From Monodelphis domestica (lineage: Eukaryota > Chordata > Mammalia > Didelphimorphia > Didelphidae), in the NCBI RefSeq assembly GCF_027887165.1, contig NC_077231.1, positions 193,676,334-193,740,333 on the forward strand: 64,000 bases of DNA. Reading direction: 5' to 3'. The notes beneath the pieces were generated by a model. The model did no database searches, was not told where the DNA came from, and worked only from the letters and a program-made list of their open reading frames with translations. Both the position numbers and the translations under genes were made by a program. Every line of letters starts with the position of its first letter. Within the stretch, counting starts at the first letter, position 1. Positions 62,085-64,000 of the stretch are shown piece by piece.

Positions 62085-62545
62085 ATTCATTTGAAAAGCA
62101 TTTATTAAATGTTTCCTGTACACAGAGGCACTGCTGTGTGCCTTTGTGATTCCAAGTCCAACTTCCCAATTTGGCTCAAATTGACCTTTAAACTCCTTAT
62201 TTCCCAGTCCTCCCAGAGATTCACCCACCAGTTTAGCCAAGCATGGTTACTTGCTTTTCCCCCAAATCAGCACTGCATCTCCAAGCTCCAGGACTTTACC
62301 CAGGTTGTCCCACAGGCCCAGAATATACTTCCTCCTTATCTCTCCTTATGAGAATAATTAGTTTCCTTTACTGCTTTCTTCTGCCTTACATTATATTTTG
62401 TTTCTTTGTTTTAAATGTTGTAGTCCTCATACAAAAAGAAGTTACTTAAAGGCAGATTCTGATTTTTGTTTTGTCTTTGTACCCCTAGGGCCTCGCACAG
62501 TCCCTTTGTACAGAGTAAATACTTAACATAAATGCTTTTCAAATT
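62085..62545 (+). mobile_element. L2 LINE 3' fragment(s)
   Basis: Begins with a reverse-looking L2 end ('gcatttattaaatgtttcct'), then sense L2: 'cccacaggcccagaatatac', 'cttaaaggcagattctgatt' and the tail 'gcacagtccctttgtacag'. Confidence 0.68.
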
Positions 62546-62849
62546 AATAAATGAACAGATACTCTTTCTCCTTTCATATGATAACCCTGAATTAATTATT
62601 TGAAGATATCTATAGCTAGATCCTCCTATATCTATATCTATTTGAAGATAGGCTAGATCTTCTGATCTTTGTACTAAGACTGAGATTTACAAATACTCAT
62701 ACATGTAAATACAGATCAGGAAACCTCATCTTGTGCTTTATTTACTTTTCAGCATGTGATCCAGCAAGCTCAGTTATTTGTTAGTGTAGAGTGCTAAAAA
62801 GATACGGTTTTCAGTGTCCATCCTCTTTTACCTTTATTCTCTAACCAAA

Positions 62850-62945
62850 TCAATCCAAACATTTATTTCATGCCAGGCATGGTATTAGGTCATGGTGATA
62901 TAAAGATGAAAAACAGCTCTTGAAGAGATCATAATCTAATAAAAT
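62850..62945 (-). mobile_element. L2 LINE 3' end
   Basis: Reverse L2: 'atttcatgccaggcatggta', 'ttgaagagatcataatcta'. Confidence 0.62.
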
Positions 62946-63234
62946 TCTAAGACTAGAGGCCTAATTCCTGATAAACATTTCAACCACATATGCTAATTAT
63001 ATTTAAACATAAAGAAAATAGGAAGCCTCGAGATATGTCCTGTCCAACATCAGATGACACAACTGGGAACAACTTGTTGAAATTACAAAGAGACAAACTT
63101 AGAATTTGATTTAAGAAAAAAACTTACAAAAATGAGAGCCACCTAAAATTGGAATGGGGCACCTGAGGAGAAAGTGGATTCTCTCTCTTTGGAGGCTGGA
63201 TGGCCCCCCAGCCAAATGACCACTTCTTGGGTCT

Positions 63235-63330
63235 GTTGTGGAAGTTGCTCCTTTTTTATTTTCAGGCATAGGTTGGACTAGATGACTGCTGAGGTTTCTT
63301 GAGATTATGAAATTCTGTGATTCTTTGACC
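63235..63330 (+). mobile_element. L3/CR1 3' end
   Basis: 'taggttggactagatgactg' and 'aattctgtgattctttgacc' are the L3/CR1 terminal signature. Confidence 0.65.
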
Positions 63331-63942
63331 ATACTCTGCTGCCATTCTGACTAAGTCTACATGATGAGATGAATCAATCATTTGCCAATAGCCTTCACTT
63401 GATCAAAAGCTAATTCACGGGAAATAATTGAATGCATCTAGAATAATATGTAATATCTTTCCTGCAGCAATTAATTACTATGGTACATTTTGAATTAAGT
63501 AGTTTACTTTCAAAAAGCAAGCTCTACTTGATGTTAGTGGAGATTTGAAAATTAGCCTTTTGTATGAATTGCCATCATTTTACAAAGCAAAGCTGCCTTC
63601 CTTCTTGAGGGTTAACTTTCTGGGTTAGATATAACTGGTTCCCAAAACATAGGAAGAAGCTAATGAAAATCAGTCTATATAATGCAAAGGTATAAAACAA
63701 AAATCACCACATTACATGGAGGAAATCATGTCTACTCTTTTGTCTTGGGAATGGAGTCCAAAGAATGTGGTTTAAACATTTTTGTACATTTCTCCAGCAC
63801 TACACATAAAACCAATCGTCTTGGTAAAAAAAAACAACAGCACAGGTTCTCACTCCTGGGTGTTCTGGATCTGAGTGTGTATTGCACCATTTCCAAATGT
63901 TCTTTACAATCGGTCATTGGTAATAGATGATAAAGATCATAC
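63331..63942. other. Intron DNA next to the IQUB exon
   Basis: Unique-looking. Overlapping short frames on both strands (63682-63930) are intronic and have no support. Confidence 0.45.
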
Positions 63943-64000
63943 CTGCATCAGGTAAGCAATCTTGGAGTCATCTTCATAATCAGCTTCTGTCTGATAGAGC
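63943..64000 (-). CDS. IQUB: IQUB internal exon (partial, runs off the right edge)
   Basis: This is the 3' part of an internal coding exon of IQUB, an IQ-motif and ubiquitin-like-domain protein of the motile-cilium/sperm axoneme, where it is reported at the base of radial spoke RS1. Reading the minus strand from 64000, one base finishes a codon begun outside the window, then 19 codons read LYQTEADYEDDSKIAYLMQ, which closely matches the human protein near residue 665 as I remember it. The exon ends in phase 0 at CAG followed by the donor gtatga (bases 63942 downward). The next exon continues with LQDLQYL, matching the human order. The 5' border, IQ motif and ubiquitin-like domain lie outside the window. 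Identification rests on recalled similarity, but three consecutive exons agree in order, frame and splice sites. Confidence 0.93.

Larger units (their letters stand above)
53354..63942 (-). other. IQUB: IQUB intron (10.6 kb)
   Basis: The intron lies between the 63943 donor (CAG|gtatga) and the 53353 acceptor (ttag|CTC). It contains MIR and L3 fragments, three marsupial SINEs (53952, 54655 and 55478), a THER1-like SINE at 57065 and several L2 and L3 ends near 60-63 kb. The part from about 55740 to 59735 is AT-rich and mostly without repeats I recognise. I see no additional exon. Confidence 0.9.

Overview
This is a window of mammalian genome, almost certainly from a marsupial. The evidence is the repeat content: tRNA-derived SINEs of the marsupial type (some ending in an RTE-like 'gggtcacaaagagt' tail, others in a 'ccttggaaccaatacacag' tail), marsupial-style L1 copies, a BovB/RTE-type LINE fragment, and a dense background of old L2, L3/CR1, MIR and THER1-like elements. 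The species cannot be fixed from the sequence alone. All repeat-family names here come from memory of consensus sequences, not from a search.

The only protein-coding gene I can support is IQUB (IQ motif and ubiquitin-like domain-containing protein), on the minus strand. Its last three coding exons are present: 63943-64000 (runs off the right edge), 53168-53353, and the terminal coding exon 40699-40932. They are joined by introns of about 10.6 kb and 12.2 kb with GT..AG borders and continuous reading frame. IQUB is an axonemal (radial spoke) protein. The terminal exon encodes a C-terminal tail that is longer and much more acidic than the human tail as I recall it. A probable 3' UTR follows to about 39.8 kb.

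Layout: 1-39.7 kb is downstream intergenic DNA made mostly of nested retroelements. It holds L1 copies at 1.9-4.3, 12.5-17.1, 23.5-24.2, 25.1-26.4, 27.0-27.8 and 34.9-35.6 kb, many L2 pieces, several SINEs, one non-autonomous hAT element (31.1 kb) and one internally deleted Tigger-like mariner element (38.9-39.7 kb). 39.8-40.9 kb is the 3' end of IQUB. 40.9-53.2 kb is its last intron, with a 5'-half L1 (42.85-46.5 kb) carrying a pure (GA)n array of about 270 bp, an RTE fragment and a solo LTR. 53.2-53.35 kb is the penultimate coding exon. 53.4-63.9 kb is the preceding intron, less repeat-rich between 55.7 and 60.2 kb.

Four solo LTRs (3495-4053, 15314-15874, 19448-20033, 50932-51721) have exact TG..CA ends and 4-bp target-site duplications, and each is inserted in an older LINE. 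Four large microsatellites and one compound GATA/GACA array are present. Most open reading frames are translations of repeats. I found no new gene system, no CRISPR array, no tRNA or rRNA gene, and no intact retroviral or LINE protein gene.
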